DNA of 64,000 bases from assembly GCF_902459465.1 (NCBI RefSeq), contig NC_047068.1, positions 10,478,001 to 10,542,000 on the forward strand. Reading direction: 5' to 3'. The stretch is from Asterias rubens. Taxonomy: Eukaryota; Echinodermata; Asteroidea; Forcipulatida; Asteriidae. Shown here piece after piece: positions 46,701-52,055 of this stretch. The notes under the pieces were generated by a model. That model made no database searches and was not told where the DNA came from. It was given only the letters and a program-made list of their open reading frames with translations. The position numbers and the translations under genes were made by a program. Position 1 is the stretch's first letter; every line of letters begins with the position of its first letter.

Positions 46701-47232
46701 AATGTTTTATTATACAGCTACGGAAAATCTATTTCAATTTTGGGTTGAACAAGACTATTTGACCAGAGTATAAGATTTGAACCTGCGACCTCCGGATGAA
46801 TGTGTCAGTCGCAGGTTCGAATCCAGCTCTACTTAACTTTCCTTTGTTCAACCAAACCTTATCTAAAACTTGCCCAGTCAGTTTCCCTTATGGTTTATTA
46901 CAAAACTAGTAGATTTCCGTTATTCAGTTGTAGATTTTAAAAATATATTTTGCTGGCCTACTTTGTAGTTCATGCCTCTGATATTCGTCTGTTGTACATG
47001 TGTTTGTTCACGTCTACTTTTAAATTTGTTGGCTACAGTATGTCCTCCCGTTTTTATGGTCACATACAACAAAATTCATTCGTTTTAGATATTTCATGCA
47101 CACTGTGTTCTTTTTGGCACACTTTGTCTTGTCCCATCTTGTCCCACCTCAGCGTGTCTGTCCTGATCAAGGAAAAGATTACAAAAGAACGACTTACAAT
47201 TGCCCCCCGTCGTCTGCCCAAGGGAATGACAT
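7512..47232 (-). CDS. Long coiled-coil protein gene, about 930 aa, 20 coding positions with two alternative exon pairs
   Basis: I assembled this gene from short exons whose AG/GT borders and reading phases all agree. Any one isoform uses 20 coding exons and gives 929 to 932 residues, starting MSFPWADDGG and ending DDGPNK. Residues 1 to about 60 are Pro/Gly/Gln-rich. About 60 to 750 are charged heptad-type coiled coil without membrane segments or a signal peptide. About 750 to 860 are a Gly/Ser/Lys/Pro linker. The last 70 are very basic and carry SRRTSV and SRRASV, with SRRSSV just before. A structural or cytoskeletal scaffold role fits, but this is inference. I do not recognise the family; CCDC154-like or FAM81-like coiled-coil proteins are weak guesses. 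It lies head to tail with the TMC gene on the same strand. Confidence 0.85.
8028..8076 (+). mobile_element. Solo end of a TTAA-type element
   Basis: Matches only the right end (TTACCAATAGTGTCCAGTGC then CTTTAA). Lies in the 392-base intron between coding exons 19 and 20. Confidence 0.6.
8121..8352 (-). CDS. Coding exon 19, Gly/Pro/Arg-rich linker with SRRSSV
   Basis: Acceptor TTTCTCCCACAG and donor GTAAGTG. 232 nt, phase 1 in, phase 2 out. Encodes DDQQPSNSRRSSVNPQRGG, a Gly/Arg/Pro stretch, TPLRTPRNKGPAMF, and ends GINRYSIYNAYW across the junction. GC content is clearly higher than in the introns. Confidence 0.9.
8646..8775 (-). CDS. Coding exon 18b, alternative (mutually exclusive with 14756-14891)
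   Basis: Acceptor CATGTTTTAG and donor GTTGGTCA. 130 nt, phase 0 in, phase 1 out, two codons shorter than 18a: IKKEIADIVSGGTGVGAAG, then TAPGGGTKSPVKQSG and DDGGSKSKQ. After 18a it would read into a stop within seven codons, so the two cannot be in one message. Shared plan with 18a: short helix, then K(T/S)P and a Gly/Ser/Lys/Asp linker. Confidence 0.75.
9935..11060. mobile_element. About 1.1-kb palindromic TTAA-flanked element
   Basis: Left end TTAAAGGGACGGTTTGGTAG, right end the inverse of TTAAAGGGAAGGTTTACG. Internal inverse pairs include ATTCTTCCTGCGTGGACAT (about 10,270) with its complement near 10,745, and TTTCGATGGTA (10,017) with TACCATCGAAAG (10,860). No transposase was recognised in the ~400-base middle. 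Confidence 0.75.
11432..11736. mobile_element. Diverged copy of the 28645-29033 palindrome
   Basis: Shares AAATGATCCACACAAG, GGTTTTCCTTG, a central GCCATTTTGTGCAGTC with its inverse, and TTCTACTTTTAAAACATC. Ends damaged, TTTAAAG at the right. Confidence 0.7.
12866..13118. mobile_element. Inverted element around AGTGTTGTAGCTA
   Basis: CAGTGTTGTAGCTATGGTGG at the left and CTAGCTACAACACTGGTCC at the right. About 250 bases; noncoding. Confidence 0.5.
13348..13371 (+). repeat. AAT microsatellite
   Basis: About eight AAT units at the end of a SINE-like element. A second run stands at 24804-24826, also at a repeat end. Confidence 0.85.
13372..13760 (-). mobile_element. SINE-like element with tRNA-type B box
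   Basis: Runs from an AAT microsatellite (13348-13371) to GGGACTCGAACCC (13,710), the inverse of an RNA polymerase III B box. The middle, GAACACCGGGGCGAACCCC, recurs inverted at 38460-38800 and in part at 35860-36010. Confidence 0.6.
14756..14891 (-). CDS. Coding exon 18a, alternative (mutually exclusive with 8646-8775)
   Basis: Acceptor CTAACCCCCAG and donor GTAGGGGA. 136 nt, phase 0 in, phase 1 out: RREETQDMQGLFEELQSRL, then APLLNNNKAPAEDRK and TPSNKDGGQGS. It joins exon 19 to give GDDQQP. If the donor is not used, the frame continues 6 codons (RGSKK) to a stop at 14736-14738, so a short isoform is possible. Confidence 0.72.
15290..15490. promoter_or_regulatory. Cluster of about twelve AACTGGT/ACCAGTT sites
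   Basis: AACTGGT or its inverse at about 15296, 15316, 15328, 15343, 15354, 15406, 15416, 15432, 15438, 15445, 15454, 15465 and 15473. The core resembles Grainyhead/CP2-type sites (AACYRGTT). It could be an enhancer or the remains of a repeat. Lies in the intron before coding exon 18a. Confidence 0.4.
16550..16636 (-). CDS. Coding exon 17, last regular coiled-coil exon
   Basis: Acceptor CTCTCGTTAG and donor GTGAGTAG. 87 nt, phase 0 both ends: LKEQIGKVESSIQTVRVHL then GRKIDTETKA. Its phase 0 end fits both exon 18a and exon 18b. Confidence 0.9.
16690..17065 (-). mobile_element. LINE 3' end fragment
   Basis: The minus strand reads SAAPKLWNALPPLLSGVHSL then RSFKAKLKTYLFREA and a stop, the standard last residues of CR1/L2-like LINE proteins, then an A/T-rich tail with AAT units at 16,690. 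Only about 40 codons remain. Confidence 0.7.
17101..17442. mobile_element. Palindromic element with ~150-base arms
   Basis: Begins ATAGACCCTTTGCACAATG and ends with its inverse. Arms contain GATCAGAAAGTTTCACCAAAG and the complement on either side of a ~35-base loop. A shorter relative is at 16263-16440. Confidence 0.8.
17868..18072 (+). repeat. Cryptic GAGTCTGAGTC simple sequence
   Basis: Many interrupted GAGTCTGAGT/GAGTCAGATT units, 47-290 bases upstream (in gene sense, downstream) of the 21-nt microexon. Confidence 0.6.
18183..18203 (-). CDS. Coding exon 16, 21-nt microexon
   Basis: Acceptor AATTTATGCAG and donor GTTTGTGA enclose seven codons, QRKKFEE, phase 0 both sides. Seven residues is exactly one heptad, so inclusion or skipping would leave the coiled-coil register unchanged. 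The donor is weaker than the others. Confidence 0.65.
18850..19072 (-). CDS. Coding exon 15, coiled coil with a basic, Gly/Pro-rich insert
   Basis: Acceptor TTTCTTTCAG and donor GTACGAGAAG. 223 nt, phase 2 in, phase 0 out. Encodes IRDVQMVRQDLQVKYNQL, then a non-helical stretch (TGAVGAEPAAPVIPV) and GKGGGK, then a second helix ending DDMEETINK. A 234-codon open frame on the opposite strand here (18715-19419) is an antisense shadow. Confidence 0.92.
19961..20037 (-). CDS. Coding exon 14, coiled coil
   Basis: Acceptor ATTCCTGCAG and donor GTCAGTCC. 77 nt, phase 0 in, phase 2 out: IREMNRTNESLQEDMKGII then DSESKD plus part of Arg. Confidence 0.9.
20400..20660 (+). mobile_element. LINE reverse-transcriptase tail, degenerate
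   Basis: Frame-shifted remains include a YKRLNNTAPGFLSS segment and a CAPSWNDLHAP-like segment, both usual near the end of CR1/L2-like proteins. Confidence 0.45.
20715..20834 (-). CDS. Coding exon 13, coiled coil
   Basis: Acceptor CCTCTTGTAG and donor GTAAGACAC. 120 nt, phase 0 both ends, 40 codons: AAKALLDTQGEKIEQIDDW through IKERMDELGPE. Confidence 0.92.
20922..21088 (+). mobile_element. TTAA-type element, left half
   Basis: Left end and about 165 bases of the family at 427-811; the right half is missing. Confidence 0.6.
21143..21439. mobile_element. Element with ~33-base terminal inverted repeats
   Basis: AGAGTTATATATAAGAACTA plus GAGGGCGCACTGG at the left is exactly mirrored on the right. 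The ~230-base core is CpG-rich with two AAAATGGCCGC motifs. Noncoding. Confidence 0.8.
23958..24665 (+). mobile_element. Two TTAA-type elements side by side
   Basis: A full copy (23958-24339, with the GAGACTTCAAGTTC hairpin) is followed directly by a diverged second copy (24335-24665) that has an AAGGCTTCAGGCCTGAAG core instead. They share the TTTAA at their border. Confidence 0.75.
25245..25410. mobile_element. Inverted element, GGAGATTCTGTCC family
   Basis: GCCGGAGATTCTGTCCCC at the left and GGGACAGAATCTCCTGCC at the right. A relative is at 41222-41335. 50 bases from the 27-nt microexon. Confidence 0.6.
25459..25485 (-). CDS. Coding exon 12, 27-nt microexon
   Basis: Acceptor CTTTTGCAG and strong donor GTAAGTGTG enclose nine codons, AISDAMDDK, phase 0 both sides, so it can be skipped without a frame change. 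It sits alone between introns of about 0.6 and 4.6 kb. Good sites and phase on both sides support it. Confidence 0.8.
26083..26223 (-). CDS. Coding exon 11, coiled coil
   Basis: Acceptor CATTCTCTAG and donor GTAAGGCC. 141 nt, phase 0 both ends, 47 codons: YQGKVQQMIEDQGQGGLRG, then LADLDARVMALQSKVATQ and EEGLQQTITK. The QGQGG segment is a probable coiled-coil break. Confidence 0.92.
26405..26565. mobile_element. Inverted element, CTACGGCTACGGCTAGA family
   Basis: Arms have AAGGCCGTGTCC and CTAGCCGTAGCCGTAGCC. Relatives at 22110-22205 and at 25975-26078; the last ends about five bases from the donor of coding exon 11. Confidence 0.6.
26970..27046 (-). other. tRNA-like sequence, head of a SINE
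   Basis: The minus strand has TAGCTCAGTTGGTAGAGC (A box) and GGTCGCAGGTTCAAATCCCG (B box) at tRNA spacing. The acceptor arm ends (GGGGCTA and CGTAGTAA) do not pair, so it is not a working tRNA. Related B boxes at 118-160, 46,770-46,830 and 42,510. Confidence 0.6.
28378..28413 (+). repeat. TATG microsatellite
   Basis: GTATGTATGTATG units with one ACG interruption, joined to the element at 28420. Confidence 0.85.
28420..28614. mobile_element. Short element with AATAGACC termini
   Basis: AATAGACCAATCCATTAAGC then TCCGCCC at the left, mirrored on the right (GGGCGGAGCCTAATGGATCG). GC-rich core. Directly preceded by a TATG microsatellite. Confidence 0.7.
28645..29033. mobile_element. Near-perfect palindromic TTAA-flanked element
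   Basis: Ends TTTAAAGGAACACGTTGCC and its reverse complement. Arms of about 190 bases meet in a hairpin whose stem (GGCCATTTATGGGAGTC) is perfect at 28819-28861. Degraded relatives at 11432-11736 and 30165-30245. Noncoding. Confidence 0.8.
29085..29340 (+). mobile_element. LINE 3' end fragment
   Basis: Plus strand has HIWNSLPLNLRSCF and SLLKTYL-like remains, a 3' UTR with GCGCCTTGAACACC, and an ATT-rich end. It lies 50 bases from the donor of coding exon 10. Confidence 0.55.
29393..29519 (-). CDS. Coding exon 10, coiled coil
   Basis: Acceptor AATTTTCAG and donor GTAAGGGTG. 127 nt, phase 2 in, phase 0 out. Encodes QNQDKQIEDKIEDVQEKLG through NEQVSTATQQ. The Gly-Gly (AIGGINEQ) may mark a hinge in the coiled coil. 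Confidence 0.93.
29849..29973 (-). CDS. Coding exon 9, coiled coil
   Basis: Acceptor TTTTTTATTAG and donor GTAAGATG. 125 nt, phase 0 in, phase 2 out. Encodes LERHKNVGGMSKVNEYMDK through VMKAEIKS plus the first two bases of Arg. Confidence 0.92.
30277..30369 (+). repeat. 27-bp tandem repeat at a donor site
   Basis: About three to four units of CTACTCATTTGAGTAACGAA, each with the palindrome ACTCATTTGAGT. The last unit reaches the donor of coding exon 8. Confidence 0.75.
30370..30498 (-). CDS. Coding exon 8, coiled coil
   Basis: Acceptor GATTTCAG and donor GTGAGATTC. 129 nt, phase 0 both ends, 43 codons: YLHAEQAARIAHEQAMREE through EEEVLHVREGQK. Its donor runs straight into a 27-bp tandem repeat in the intron (30277-30369). 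Confidence 0.92.
30738..30953. mobile_element. Inverted element with a 20-bp internal tandem array
   Basis: Outer arms GAGTTGGGGTGAT and ATCACCCCAACTCATTTA are mirrored, as are the neighbouring GGTAACACCAAGTAATGACT and AGTCATTACATGGTGCTACC. The middle is AACCAACGGTTCTTTTCAGA repeated about five times. Confidence 0.8.
31727..31952 (-). CDS. Coding exon 7, coiled coil
   Basis: Acceptor TTTTCTCCCAG and donor GTTAGGAT. 226 nt, phase 2 in, phase 0 out. Encodes about residues 304-379, LNDVQAQVHEQSRKRDE through LREEAQQKFGNIEK. A TTAA-type element begins only about 21 bases upstream of its acceptor (31974). Confidence 0.92.
31974..32326 (+). mobile_element. TTAA-type element next to an acceptor
   Basis: Family of 427-811 with the GGCTTAAGC core. 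Begins about 21 bases upstream of the acceptor of coding exon 7, so its sequence must include or border the branch point region. Confidence 0.7.
32840..32935 (-). CDS. Coding exon 6, coiled coil
   Basis: Acceptor CTGTCTTCAG and donor GTAAGCTA. 96 nt, phase 2 in and out. Encodes LGEVRDVLMDLRNRVTTEE then TERRQQEQNFFL. It follows either 5a or 5b through a shared Arg codon. Confidence 0.9.
33838..34675. repeat. 39-bp tandem array, about 20 degenerate units
   Basis: Unit close to GAACGGTTAGGAAGAAATTG plus a GATGCAAGGAAGTACGAGA-like half. The period of 39 equals 13 codons; the plus strand of the best part reads EKEYEKTVRKKLMQ-like units. Ends within six bases of the donor of coding exon 5b. Confidence 0.85.
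34681..34763 (-). CDS. Coding exon 5b, alternative (mutually exclusive with 38890-38975)
   Basis: Acceptor is CTGCTAAG, weaker than its neighbours; donor is GTAACATC. 83 nt, phase 0 in and phase 2 out, one codon shorter than 5a. Encodes MDSQRKLHEQQHSAEQ then TTSLLRTQLDA plus AG. Both exons leave the same AG to be completed by the A that opens exon 6. The donor side abuts a 39-bp tandem array (33838-34675). Confidence 0.7.
36465..36820 (+). repeat. About 185-bp tandem duplication
   Basis: CATGATTGGAAAAGATAAAA and GAGTTGCAGGCTGCAT-like blocks occur twice in the same order, diverged by perhaps 15 percent. Confidence 0.7.
38460..38815 (+). mobile_element. SINE-like element, same family as 13372-13760
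   Basis: Shares AAGTGCACTTATCG, GGTTCGCCCCGGTGTTCCTG, ACTGAGTGACGG and an ATT-rich tail. The B box end is missing. It ends 75 bases before coding exon 5a. Confidence 0.6.
38890..38975 (-). CDS. Coding exon 5a, alternative (mutually exclusive with 34681-34763)
   Basis: Acceptor CCCACAG and donor GTACAGTA. 86 nt, phase 0 in and phase 2 out. Encodes IARYRLQNTDQEIITEKN then LTQLRLQMSA plus AG of an Arg codon completed by exon 6. It cannot be followed by exon 5b, which needs phase 0. End matches that of 5b: LxxQLRxQxxAR against LLRTQLDAR. Confidence 0.75.
39566..39589 (+). repeat. TTTG microsatellite
   Basis: Five to six TTTG units in intron 4, about 600 bases before coding exon 5a. Confidence 0.8.
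40240..40440. mobile_element. Inverted element, TTTGGATTTGACTTC family
   Basis: A related copy in the other orientation is at 63655-63830 (GGCTCCAGATTCGGCTC and CAAATCCAAAGTCGAAGCC). Both noncoding. Confidence 0.5.
41466..41600. mobile_element. Short inverted element, GGCAGCAGACTTACC family
   Basis: Left GATGGCAGCAGACTTACCGG, right the inverse, with TCCATTGT mirrored inside. Relatives at 35130-35275 and a solo arm at 31580-31650. Confidence 0.7.
41646..41838 (-). CDS. Coding exon 4, coiled coil
   Basis: Acceptor CTTGTAG and donor GTAGGAAA. Phase 2 in, phase 0 out. Encodes about residues 179-243, IAELRNDLDEANRLREQ through VKERTKRLEEDNRTL. The clean phase 0 end is what allows either of the next two exons to follow. 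Confidence 0.9.
42108..42366 (-). CDS. Coding exon 3, coiled coil
   Basis: Acceptor ATTCTTGCAG and donor GTTAGTGG. Phase 1 in, phase 2 out. Encodes about residues 93-178, for example GELKQSHNRTEEAIQGERQ and later LGARLKRAEERVSDERT, all in uninterrupted heptads. It joins the previous exon to give VVRLRGELK without a break in the heptad pattern. Confidence 0.9.
42463..42615 (-). mobile_element. SINE piece, CCGATGTGTGTTAGC family
   Basis: CACACAGATGTGTGTCAGCA and TGTATACTCAGTAC recur at 60-120 and 33,800-33,838, next to a GAGTTTGAATCCC B box. Confidence 0.5.
43502..43743 (-). CDS. Coding exon 2, N-terminal linker and start of coiled coil
   Basis: Acceptor CTAAATGCAG sits at 43744 and donor GTGAGTCC at 43501. 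Enters in phase 2 and leaves in phase 1. Encodes about residues 12-92: a Pro/Gln/Gly-rich start (YGQAPLPAIQGSQTPQP), then an Ile-rich linker with GGRRSQIS, then heptads from about YAENRLRQVEDRLNMSEQ onward. Confidence 0.85.
44037..44228. mobile_element. Element with AATAGACCGTATTGAAT termini
   Basis: AATAGACCGTATTGAATAT at 44,039 and the inverse ATTCAATACGGTCTATATT at 44,211. ~190 bases, noncoding, GC-rich core with alternating purine-pyrimidine TGTGCGCGTGTGCATACG. Confidence 0.7.
44395..45310 (+). mobile_element. LINE 3' end, broken
   Basis: The plus strand encodes pieces of the C-terminal part of a non-LTR reverse transcriptase: KTLEKVQRRFTRFCLGLPRR, then after at least one frame change FVHHRACSNAAHHSLFHRFP and SFTNSLRNHLL. 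This is typical of CR1/L2-like LINE ends. An AT-rich 3' UTR follows and ends in about six ATGAA/AATGA units. 5'-truncated and inactive. Confidence 0.75.
45740..46050. mobile_element. Palindromic element, TGTCCACAGATTTACA family
   Basis: Arms of ~130 bases, mirrored around 45,900 (TTTTCATGACATTGTTTTAC with its inverse). Single arms, without the partner, at about 29582-29790, 42838-43030 and 57722-57925. Confidence 0.75.
46740..46855. mobile_element. tRNA-type SINE piece folded as a palindrome
   Basis: GGTTGAACAA...GAACCTGCGACC is followed by GGTCGCAGGTTC-like CAGTCGCAGGTTCGAATCC and TTGTTCAACC. Two SINE heads lie head to head. Confidence 0.55.
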
Positions 47233-47235
47233 CAG
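47198..47235 (-). CDS. Coding exon 1 (start codon), 38-nt exon
   Basis: Polypyrimidine plus TTTGTAG acceptor lies at 47236 and a strong GTAAGTCG donor at 47197. The ATG is at 47230-47232, three bases into the exon, followed by MSFPWADDGGQ and two bases TT. The next exon begins with T, giving TTT (Phe) and then PFNKYGQ. The frame match and the strong donor are the evidence; there is no other in-frame Met upstream of coding exon 2's body. CDS covers 47198-47232; 47233-47235 is 5' UTR. Confidence 0.75.
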
Positions 47236-47501
47236 CTACAAACAATGAGAAGACATGAAACCTCATGCAGTTAACGTGGGTGATGCTCAACTGTTAAACT
47301 GTAAAATGAAAGAGAAGACAACAAAAAAATTGTTTTTTTAGAAACAATTGTCGTTTTGATTTAAAGAAGGAAGCAAAGCCCCTTTCACAGCTAATTCCTA
47401 TTCGGAAATAAAATTCAAGGGGAATTCCTGGGGAATTTCAACCCAACTGCTACCTGATCTGTGCTTCACACTTGGCGACTACTCACCCTGAGGTTATGGA
47501 C

Positions 47502-47885
47502 TGCATCCCAAGCCCAGGGGTAGCAGTTAGCCCTGTGATAGCCATGGGGTAGCAGCTAGCCCTGGGGTAGCCCAGGGGTAGCAGTTAGCCCTGTGGTAGC
47601 CCAGGGGTAGCAATTAGCCCTGGGGTAGCCCAGGGGTAGCAGTTAGCCCTGGGGTAGCCCAGGGGTAGCAGTTAGCCCTGTGATAGCCCAGGGGTAGCAG
47701 CTAGCCCTGGAAAAGCCCAGGGGTAGCAGTTAGCCCTGTGGTAGCCCAGGGGTAGCAATTAGCCCTGGGGTAGCCCAGGGGTAGCAGTTAGCACTGGGGT
47801 AGCCCAGGGGTAGCAGTCAGCCCGGGGTAGCCAAGGGGGTAGCAGTTATAGCCCTGGGCTAGCCCAGTGGTAGCAAATAACCCTT
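47502..47885 (+). repeat. 29-bp minisatellite, about 13 units
   Basis: Unit CCCAGGGGTAGCAGTTAGCC then CTGGGGTAG. Variants recur in order with a period of five units (145 bases), showing higher-order duplication. GC-rich block in the probable first intron. Confidence 0.9.
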
Positions 47886-48304
47886 GGGTAAAGAAGGAGA
47901 TTGCCTCATTGCCTCCTGGCCATTGCCTTGGTGCCCCTTGATGATCCAGAAGAAAATTACAATTTCCTCATATACATTTAGGGTATATTTTAGGAACAAA
48001 TCCTTGGTGCCCTTGCCCTTTCACAAACAAAGCATACATGTACTGGCCTGAAAACCTCTCATTCTGCAATGCACCATGGAGTTATGTGCATCTTTCAGCA
48101 ATTTATCCACGCTACCATCAAGCTGTATTGACCTTAGAAATATTGGACACGTAATTAGGGACACTGTGACCACACAGTTATGGTCTTACAAAATTAAATT
48201 TCCTTGTTCAACATTTCTAAAAATAGTTTTCCATGAACCAAGCATTAATACGCAACCAATTTTGTTTACAGTTTTCCTTAAAGATCAACTTGAACGACAT
48301 ATTG

Positions 48305-48691
48305 TTAAAGGCACTGGACACTATTAGTAATTAAATTACTCAAAAACAATTTTAGCATAAAAACTTATTTGGAAACGATTAATGGAGAGCTGTTGATAGT
48401 ATAAAACATGTGAGAAAAGACTCCAGGTCTGAAGTAACATTAGTGTTTTAGAAAGAGGTAATTTCTCACTCAAATTTGAAAAGACTTCAGGCCTGAAGCC
48501 TTTTCTAGGTATCTGAAAGCACTCAAATTTGTGCAACAAGGGTGTTTTTTCTTTCATTATTTTCATGCAACTTGGATTGCCCAGTTGAGTTAAAATTTTC
48601 ACAGATTTGTTACTTTATGCAAACTATGTTCGGATAAGTCAAGTGAAAATACTGGTCTTTGACAATTACCAAAGGTGTCCAGTGCCTTTAA
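48305..48691 (-). mobile_element. TTAA-type element
   Basis: Full copy of the subtype with the CTTCAGGCCTGAAG core, reverse orientation. Its right part is included in a 206-bp tandem duplication, so a second right end stands at 48814-48898. Confidence 0.7.
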
Positions 48692-49020
48692 AAAAAAAGG
48701 TAAAGGAGCGTTTATGATTACATAAAGTAACACTTAAAAAAAGTGAGATTTTTTTGTAAAAGAAATCTAAAAAAAATTAATTAGTGCCACGCTTGGCAAA
48801 AATGAAGATGAGTTGTTACTTTATGCTAACTATGTTCAGATAAGTCAAGTGAGAACACTGGTCTTTGACAATTACCAAAGGTGTCCAGTGCCTTTAAAAA
48901 AAAGGTAAAGGAGTATTTCATGATTACATTTAAAAGTAAAACTTAATAAAAGTGAGATTTTTTTGTAAAAGAAATTTAAAAAAATAATCAGTGCCACGCT
49001 TGGGAAAAAATGATGAGTTT
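48608..49020 (+). repeat. 206-bp tandem duplication
   Basis: TGTTACTTTATGC starts both copies (48608 and 48814); each has the end of a TTAA-type element, an A-run and GTGCCACGCTTGG. Small differences throughout. Confidence 0.8.
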
Positions 49021-50212
49021 CACACAAAAAACACTGAGCCCCTGGGAATTAAAACAGCACTGTGATGTCACACTACGTACTCGATCCAAACAAGACAATG
49101 GAAAATGCACAGCAACGTTGATAAACAATCTTCATCCAGTCCGCGTTGTGAGGTATTTTACTTGAGAACACGGATTGGCTTTACGCTGGTTTTCTGAGGA
49201 ACTCATCATGTCGGTTTTAAGGCCGTTGTCCAGTCTGTTCTAGCTCAGAACTTGTACTTATAGTTGATTTCGCTTTTACTTTCTACGGGTATTTGCTACG
49301 GACCATGCAGGGCCCTGCCAATGGCAGGAAAAAAGACCAACTCAAATAATGAAGGGGGGGGGGACTAGGTTTTTTAAGCAAATGTCAACAAGTGTACAGG
49401 AAGGAAAACTTGTAACATGTACATGTTTGACCCAAAAACAGCGACATGAACGGCAGTCAAGTTTAAGAGTACTTTCGTTCAAGGTAATATTTATTATTTC
49501 ATACGACCTTCAAATCACTTAATATTGAACTGGTAATGGACTTAACATGACTATACACAAATAAGGTATAATATTTTAGTAAACCAGGGTCATCATTCGG
49601 CACTTAAGTTGTGTCCATGGCCACCCCATCCTCAGGGCCAAACAGGGCTGCTTAACAGCTGATTTTGTGCTTATTGCAATTTCCATTTCTAGACAGGACC
49701 GTAAGCACAAAAAAAGGCATACTAACCTGCTGGTGCTTACTGTACTAAAATGAATTACATACAATACATGGTGGACACCAAGCCGGCCACCATGCTTTCG
49801 TTCTAACCTTTGAAATATATGCTTATAAATGCTTAGAGGCAATGACATGAAAATGTGCTTACCGTTAAGCAGCGCTATGACTTTGGTCCCAAGTTGAAAT
49901 TAGTGTGCATTCCATTGGGCGCCACCGTCACTGTCTTAGTTATAGCGACATGTAAATGGAGTCAACTGACCGCACAATTAAGGTCCAGCAAATACAAATT
50001 TCCTCCGTGGTGTAATCAGCCAAACAACTCAGTTAATGAAGCATAATAAACCCAACCAAGCATGCAATCACCTTTCATCATTAATGCAATTACTTTAATG
50101 TATAAATCCACATAATATTTTCAATTGTCTCTACCCACATGCCGTCGGCAGCATTGTCAGCAAAAATACGATACGCATCATCAACCACAAACTATAAAAT
50201 TCCTTTTTTTTT

Positions 50213-50497
50213 TAAAGGCACTGGACACTATTGGCAATTACTCAAAATATTTATTAGCATAAAAACTTACTTGTTAACGAGCATTGGACAGCTGTTGATA
50301 TTATAAAACATTGTGAGAAACGGCTCACTCTGAAGTAACGTAGTTTCTGAGAAAGAAGTAATTTCTCACTAAATAATTTGAATTATTCTCTCGCAACTTT
50401 GCGACCAATTGAGTTCAAATTTTTCACAGGTCTGTTATGTTAGTGCTTTAGTTAAGACTGGTTTTTGACAATTACCAAAGGTGTTCAGTGCCTTTAA
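50213..50497 (-). mobile_element. TTAA-type element
   Basis: Both ends present, core deleted. Follows a T-rich run. Confidence 0.65.
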
Positions 50498-51359
50498 TCA
50501 CTAGATGCTGAGAGCATGGTGTGACACGCTTCAGTGCCCCCTAAGGCCAGTCCAAGCTATCATCCATTCAGTCGTTAACACAAACGCCACAACATCCAAC
50601 GTGTTGTCCTGAAATAACTCTGGATCAATATCTTGCGGGAAATGTGACACATGCATGCACATGTTCTCTGTGTATAGATCCTAAATCTACATCCACTTGT
50701 TTGCAAAGTCTCCAATTTAAAAGAGGAACAGTACACAAATTGATTTTTGTAAGAAATGGGCATTCATTAAAACCGTCTCCATTTATAATTTTTGTTTAAG
50801 TCAACACAACAACAATTCGGAGAGCCCCTCATCTCCAGTAAGATGAAAGAGAGATGCATTTTAACTCTACTGTACAGCTTCAAGCAGGAAAATTTCACTA
50901 CGTATCCATTGAGTTTTTTTAAAGCAAAAAGTGAAGACTTTTCTTTTTAATCTTGCTTTTATGTAAATTGTGCTTTTATGTAGATTTTTCCAGTATGTAA
51001 TTTGTCAGTACTTTTTATCAAATGTTTTAAATAGGCTACTTCTTGTTGTAATGCGCGATTAATATTTTTTGTGGAAATCATGCAATATAAATCTCTAAAT
51101 TACTTATTATGTAGTACATGTAGTAGTCTTCATTTTTATGTCTACTAGGCACAGGCATGCTTCGTTTTTGAAAGGGCAAGGGCACCAAGGCATTTTCTCC
51201 TTGGTAAAAGGCACCCTAAATGGAGAAATTGTAAAATTCTACTGAAGAATTTCAAGGGCACAAATACAATGAACAGTGGGCATGAAGGCAATCGCCTTAA
51301 TTGCCTCCATTAAGTATCAGGCCTTTAACTACAATGTACGTACACTTCCCTAGAGGTGT

Positions 51360-51690
51360 ATGAGTGTAGTGGCTGAGTGGACGAGTACTGCATTTGACTC
51401 GAGTTGTGATGGATGGATCATCAAGTGTGGATTTGAGTCCCGGTCATGACACTTGTGTATCATTGTGAACCTGTGAGGGCTGAGACTGTACTTTGTTGGA
51501 TTAACACCCTCGGCACTAATTTAAACAGCTTGAGGTTGTATGCTCCCCAGGGAGTTGAGAAAGTTTTAGTATTCCTGATGAACAGGAATACTAATGTTGT
51601 AACACGCCTTGATCTACGTAGCTATGCTAGGATGTGCTATAATAACCGAGTAGTTAAAAACTGGTGCGCATTAAATGACTCAATCTTTAA
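51360..51690 (+). mobile_element. tRNA-headed SINE
   Basis: GTAGTGGCTGAGTGGACGAG resembles an A box and GATTTGAGTCCCGG a B box, followed by a body and a CGCCTTGATCTACG segment. Inverted heads occur at 62940-63076, 60050-60180, 17690-17815 and 19600-19670. Confidence 0.6.
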
Positions 51691-52055
51691 GATTTGAAAT
51701 GCTTCTAGATCTTTCAAGCTACTAATTTGAACAAATTCTTGTCACTGCTTTATCCTACATGTAAAATGTAAGTAGGTGGTCGCAATTGTTCATTTACAAG
51801 CGGATCATCTATATTACAGAAACCAAAAGACACCCCAAGGCTCACCCTTTACACTAGCATGGAGTACATGCAGATCTTCCAGGAAACACTAACTGCTTTA
51901 GGCCTTGAATTCTATCTTCAAGAGGACAAGGCTATTTTCACTTTAGTCTTAAGAGTTTATGGGAATCTTCTGAAAGGGCAACAAGGCTAAGAGCGGGGCA
52001 ACGGAGGGCACCGATGGTGAATAATTCCAGATGCAGCTTCACATACACTTTTCTA

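Noticed and set aside
47502..47885. CRISPR array
   Set aside because: Units are contiguous without unique spacers and the window is eukaryotic; it is a minisatellite.
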